A stretch of 64,000 bases of DNA from positions 29,500-93,499 of the forward strand of contig NZ_QNVT01000028.1 in the NCBI RefSeq assembly GCF_003385515.1. The letters are read 5' to 3'. Source of the DNA: Chryseobacterium pennae (lineage in GTDB: Bacteria > Bacteroidota > Bacteroidia > Flavobacteriales > Weeksellaceae). This document shows, piece by piece, positions 61,462-64,000 of this stretch. The position numbers and the translations under genes were made by a program. Position 1 is the stretch's first letter; each line of letters opens with the position of its first letter. The notes beneath the pieces were generated by a model. It saw only the letters and a program-made list of their open reading frames with translations, was not told where the DNA came from and made no database searches.

Positions 61462-63120
61462 ATGAAACTACCTACTGAATTAGGAGATGAATATGTAAAG
61501 ACAGTCCTTTCCAATCTTTCCCTGAAAGATCTTCCGGGTGAAGAATGGAAGTTGATAGAAGGTTTTGAAAATTATGCTATTTCAAATTACGGAAGGGTGA
61601 AAAGCCTGGAACGTTGGGCTATAAACCCCGCTGGAGTAAAGCGGAAAATATTGGATAGCATTAAGAAGCCACATGTCTTCAGATATTTTAATAAATATCT
61701 AAAGGCTCGTTTTTATAATGTGAGATGTAACCTCTCCGTTGAAGGGAGAAAATATGGAAAATCAGTAGCTCGCTTGGTTTACTATCATTTTGTTGAAAAG
61801 TTTGATATGGATAATCTTTCATTTCGTATGGCTTTTAAAGATGAAAATCGGTTTAATGTGCATTTTAGTAATTTAGAAAGGGTAGCTATCAATGAGATAC
61901 GCAGTAAAGCACTGAACACAGGCAGAGGGAAGAAAGGAAACTATCAGCAGGCAGTGAGCCAATACACAGTTGATGGGGATTTTGTTGCCAGATATGAAAG
62001 TATTTATGCAGCAAGTGAAACTTTAGGAATTTATCCTCCTCATATTTTAGCTATCATCAATAAAAAACGGATTACTGCCGGGAAATTTCGATGGTTTGCA
62101 AAAGGTTATAAACCTACTAAAGAAGATTTTATACCGGAAACTAAAAGTAAGCCGGAAAAAGTACTTAATACAACCCTTTGGAAAAAGCTTGGGAAACCGC
62201 CAATTGATGAAAGCAATCCGCCAGCCTGTATGAATTTATCACTAAAAGATCTTCCCGGTGAAAGATGGAAACCGGTTCCCGATCTTGATATGTATTTTGC
62301 TATTTCTAATAAAGGAAGAGTAAAACGGTTAAATACCTGGACACAGAATAAAAACAAAACTTTTTGGAGAGAGCATATTCTCTCGCTTTCTGTACTAACA
62401 TCTGATAGTGAAAATTATTATCTTTATGCTCAATTAAGTAGTAATGGTAGGAAATATCATTTAGCTATTAACCGATTGCTTTATTATTGTTTTGTAGAAG
62501 AATTTGATCTTAAAAACAGAAATCTGGTAATAATAAACAATAGTCATCTTCAATGGGACATAGATATTTCGAAACTCACTTTAAAACCTTTTAATGAAAT
62601 CCTTAGGGAAAGAAATAAAGAGTATGCTACTAAAGTGAGAACAGTACTTAATTCGAAAAAAGCTTTCAATGACTCTCTTTGGGAAAAGTTGGGTAAACCT
62701 CGGATTAACAAGAAGAGTCCACCTGCTATTTTCAATTTATCTCTAAGTGACTTACCGGATGAACAATGGAAGCCATTACCAGGTTTTGATAGTAAATATG
62801 CTATTTCCAATAAAGGGAGGGTAAAACGATTGAGCGGATGGGGAGCAGGTACTCATTTCTATGGAGAAGATCAGATTCTTTCCCTCAACCTAACGAGTGA
62901 TAAATCTTATTATCTTTATTTTAAGGTTCATAAGAAGGAAGATAAAGCTCAAAAAATGCTTTTACGGCTGCTTTATTGTTGTTTTGTTGAAGAATTCGAT
63001 CTGAACAACAGAACACTTCGGGTAGTCAATGAAAATCAACCTCTATGGGATATAGATCTGTCAAAGTTATCATTACGCTCTATGGTAGATGCATTTAATA
63101 AAAAGATTATTAAAAAGTAG
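61462..63120 (+). CDS. Triple NUMOD4-like protein with a NUMOD1-like segment and no visible HNH site
   Basis: The 552-residue protein consists of three similar modules, each opening with NLSLxDLPxExWKxxxxF and AISNxGRVKxL (near residues 18, 257 and 432). The first module is followed by a NUMOD1-like part (VSQYTVDGDFVARYESIYAASETLGI...). In the NUMOD4/HNH family the next part holds the HNH nuclease; here it reads RLVYYHFVEKFDMDN, RLLYYCFVEEFDLKN and RLLYCCFVEEFDLNN with the catalytic His and Asn pattern lost. It may therefore bind DNA without cutting, or be a regulator. No role is established. Confidence 0.8.
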   Translation: MKLPTELGDEYVKTVLSNLSLKDLPGEEWKLIEGFENYAISNYGRVKSLERWAINPAGVKRKILDSIKKPHVFRYFNKYLKARFYNVRCNLSVEGRKYGKSVARLVYYHFVEKFDMDNLSFRMAFKDENRFNVHFSNLERVAINEIRSKALNTGRGKKGNYQQAVSQYTVDGDFVARYESIYAASETLGIYPPHILAIINKKRITAGKFRWFAKGYKPTKEDFIPETKSKPEKVLNTTLWKKLGKPPIDESNPPACMNLSLKDLPGERWKPVPDLDMYFAISNKGRVKRLNTWTQNKNKTFWREHILSLSVLTSDSENYYLYAQLSSNGRKYHLAINRLLYYCFVEEFDLKNRNLVIINNSHLQWDIDISKLTLKPFNEILRERNKEYATKVRTVLNSKKAFNDSLWEKLGKPRINKKSPPAIFNLSLSDLPDEQWKPLPGFDSKYAISNKGRVKRLSGWGAGTHFYGEDQILSLNLTSDKSYYLYFKVHKKEDKAQKMLLRLLYCCFVEEFDLNNRTLRVVNENQPLWDIDLSKLSLRSMVDAFNKKIIKK

Positions 63121-63626
63121 AATATTTGAACATTCAAAAAATCACTAAAAATAGGATAAAGGACAGCTATATTTAGTAGTATGTAGACAAAAATAAATCA
63201 GTACTAATGGGACTGTAACGCAAATAGACAGCAGACTTGATATTACCTGTAAAAAATGGCATAAACCTTTTCAAGAAGTATGCACGATTGTTCTGCATAA
63301 CAAGAGTTTTATAGTGTACAAAAAACAATTAGAAGAACGATTACCTTAATTAATAATGAACATAGAACAATCGATACACTTAAAAGAATTTCTCGAACCT
63401 TGCTTCACGATAGTTATTCTAAGCAAAAAGCCTTACAATTTTGAGTAGAAACAATTTCTAACCCCCCATAAAAAACTTCAACATTTATTCATTAAAATAC
63501 AAAAGAAGTTATTATATTTGATTTACAAAACGAATCAAAAACCTACATTTCCAAAGTGAGTAATTCGGTGAGTAGCTGAGCTTCAATTTGAAAAAAATGT
63601 CGATAAATAAAGAAATTTAAAGAGAC

Positions 63627-63650
63627 GGTTCGAATCCCTCCAACTCCACT
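63627..63650 (+). other. tRNA 3' fragment, candidate attachment site
   Basis: GGTTCGAATCCCTCCAACTC followed by CACT reads as the T-loop (TTCGAAT), 3' T-stem, 3' acceptor strand (CAACTCC) and discriminator A of a tRNA. The upstream bases do not form a tRNA and pair imperfectly in the T-stem, so only the 3' end is present. This is the usual product of integrase-mediated insertion into a tRNA gene (att core). The gap 63121-63831 shows no gene. Confidence 0.75.
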
Positions 63651-63831
63651 TTTTAAGCTAAAGAGAATTTGTAAATTATTGAATTTTAAATAATTACATT
63701 TTCTCTTTTTTGTTTTTGTACCCAAAGTTGTACCCAAACTTTTGAAGAATGCTTTTTTGAATCTGTTTGAATCTAATTAAACCTATTTGAACTTTAATAG
63801 TTACAACTGAGTTTATTATAATGCAAATATA

Positions 63832-64000
63832 CTACGATTTAAAATAATGCCCATTACTTTCAAAATAATCAAACATAAGATTTCTTGCAGTGGTTTCCCA
63901 ATCAATATAAATATAGTTGGGTAGACTTTCAGGAATATCCATTTCTAATAAATATTGAGCAAATGCTTCATTGTCTGAATACTCTCCCATGTAATAATCT
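63832..64000 (-). CDS. ArdA-like antirestriction protein, 5' end cut by window edge
   Basis: The reverse strand encodes DYYMGEYSDNEAFAQYLLEM, then SLPNYIYIDWETTARNLMFD and a final YFESNGHYFKS before a TAG stop. The IDWETTARxL phrase and the HYF-type end are typical of ArdA C-termini. ArdA mimics DNA and inhibits type I restriction enzymes, and it is frequent on conjugative elements. Only 56 codons are visible. Its position after the tRNA fragment fits a second mobile element to the right. Confidence 0.78.
   Translation of the reverse strand, partial: DYYMGEYSDNEAFAQYLLEMDIPESLPNYIYIDWETTARNLMFDYFESNGHYFKS

Noticed and set aside
61462..63120. Homing endonuclease gene
   Set aside because: NUMOD4-like modules are present but no HNH catalytic pattern can be seen in any of the three.
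63560..63650. Complete tRNA gene
   Set aside because: Only the T-loop and the 3' acceptor strand fit; no D-arm, anticodon arm or 5' acceptor strand can be found upstream.
63543..63737. Open frame across the tRNA fragment on the minus strand
   Set aside because: Its GVGGIRTV segment is the antisense of a tRNA T-arm, a common false call.

Overview
The window comes from a Bacteroidota genome, most likely a Flavobacteriales member of the Chryseobacterium/Elizabethkingia type. This rests on the low GC content, -7 boxes resembling TAnnTTTG, TraE/TraF/TraG-type transfer genes, RteC, SusC/SusD, a GLPGLI protein and a grasp-with-spasm peptide system. No rRNA gene or complete tRNA gene is present.

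Positions 1 to about 27.4 kb look like the backbone of a conjugative element with plasmid traits (a plasmid or an integrated ICE). They hold a transfer operon on the minus strand (relaxase accessory protein, relaxase, ParA-like ATPase, TraE, TraF, a VirB4-type TraG carrying an inserted DnaJ domain, then secreted helical proteins). They also hold an iteron-like repeat block upstream of the mobilisation genes, a cargo patch (small unknown genes, a DUF1016 nuclease, a PLD-like protein with two zinc ribbons), a PRTRC cassette (ThiF, B, C, E) with SSB, and a replication module (Toprim protein, TGAGTNNAAWTCCGAA iterons, Rep initiator, winged-helix proteins, DUF3853, excisionase-like HTH, RteC).

Positions 27.4 to 39 kb hold a membrane-anchored TPR/AraC-type regulator. 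It is divergent from an operon of a small lipoprotein, a 55-residue cysteine peptide, a MauE/DoxX-type membrane protein and a DUF6520-like secreted peptide, ended by a strong terminator. A SusC-SusD-S9 peptidase operon follows, then a candidate structured RNA, an XRE regulator and a decayed insertion sequence.

Positions 41 to 59.7 kb are a composite RiPP locus. A split class I lanthipeptide dehydratase (C-terminal half frameshifted), a secreted prolyl oligopeptidase and a 57-residue GG-leader precursor lie on the minus strand. A second TPR/AraC-type regulator follows. A grasp-with-spasm system (precursor, ATP-grasp ligase, SPASM protein), a GLPGLI protein, two near-identical C39-peptidase ABC exporters and an HlyD-type adaptor lie on the plus strand.

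The main discovery is regulatory. Three promoters of the RiPP locus carry the same 22-bp palindrome family (core TAAATTCATGAATTTA), two of them as head-to-tail pairs, always ending 32 or 33 nt upstream of the -7 box. The first regulator has a different 22-bp palindrome, also paired, at the same distance from its target promoter. This suggests two paralogous transmembrane regulators, each driving a secreted-peptide module through an identical promoter geometry. The right end carries a short MutS-family ATPase, a triple NUMOD4-like protein without a recognisable HNH site, a 3' tRNA fragment that looks like an attachment site, and the end of an ArdA-like antirestriction gene of a further mobile element.
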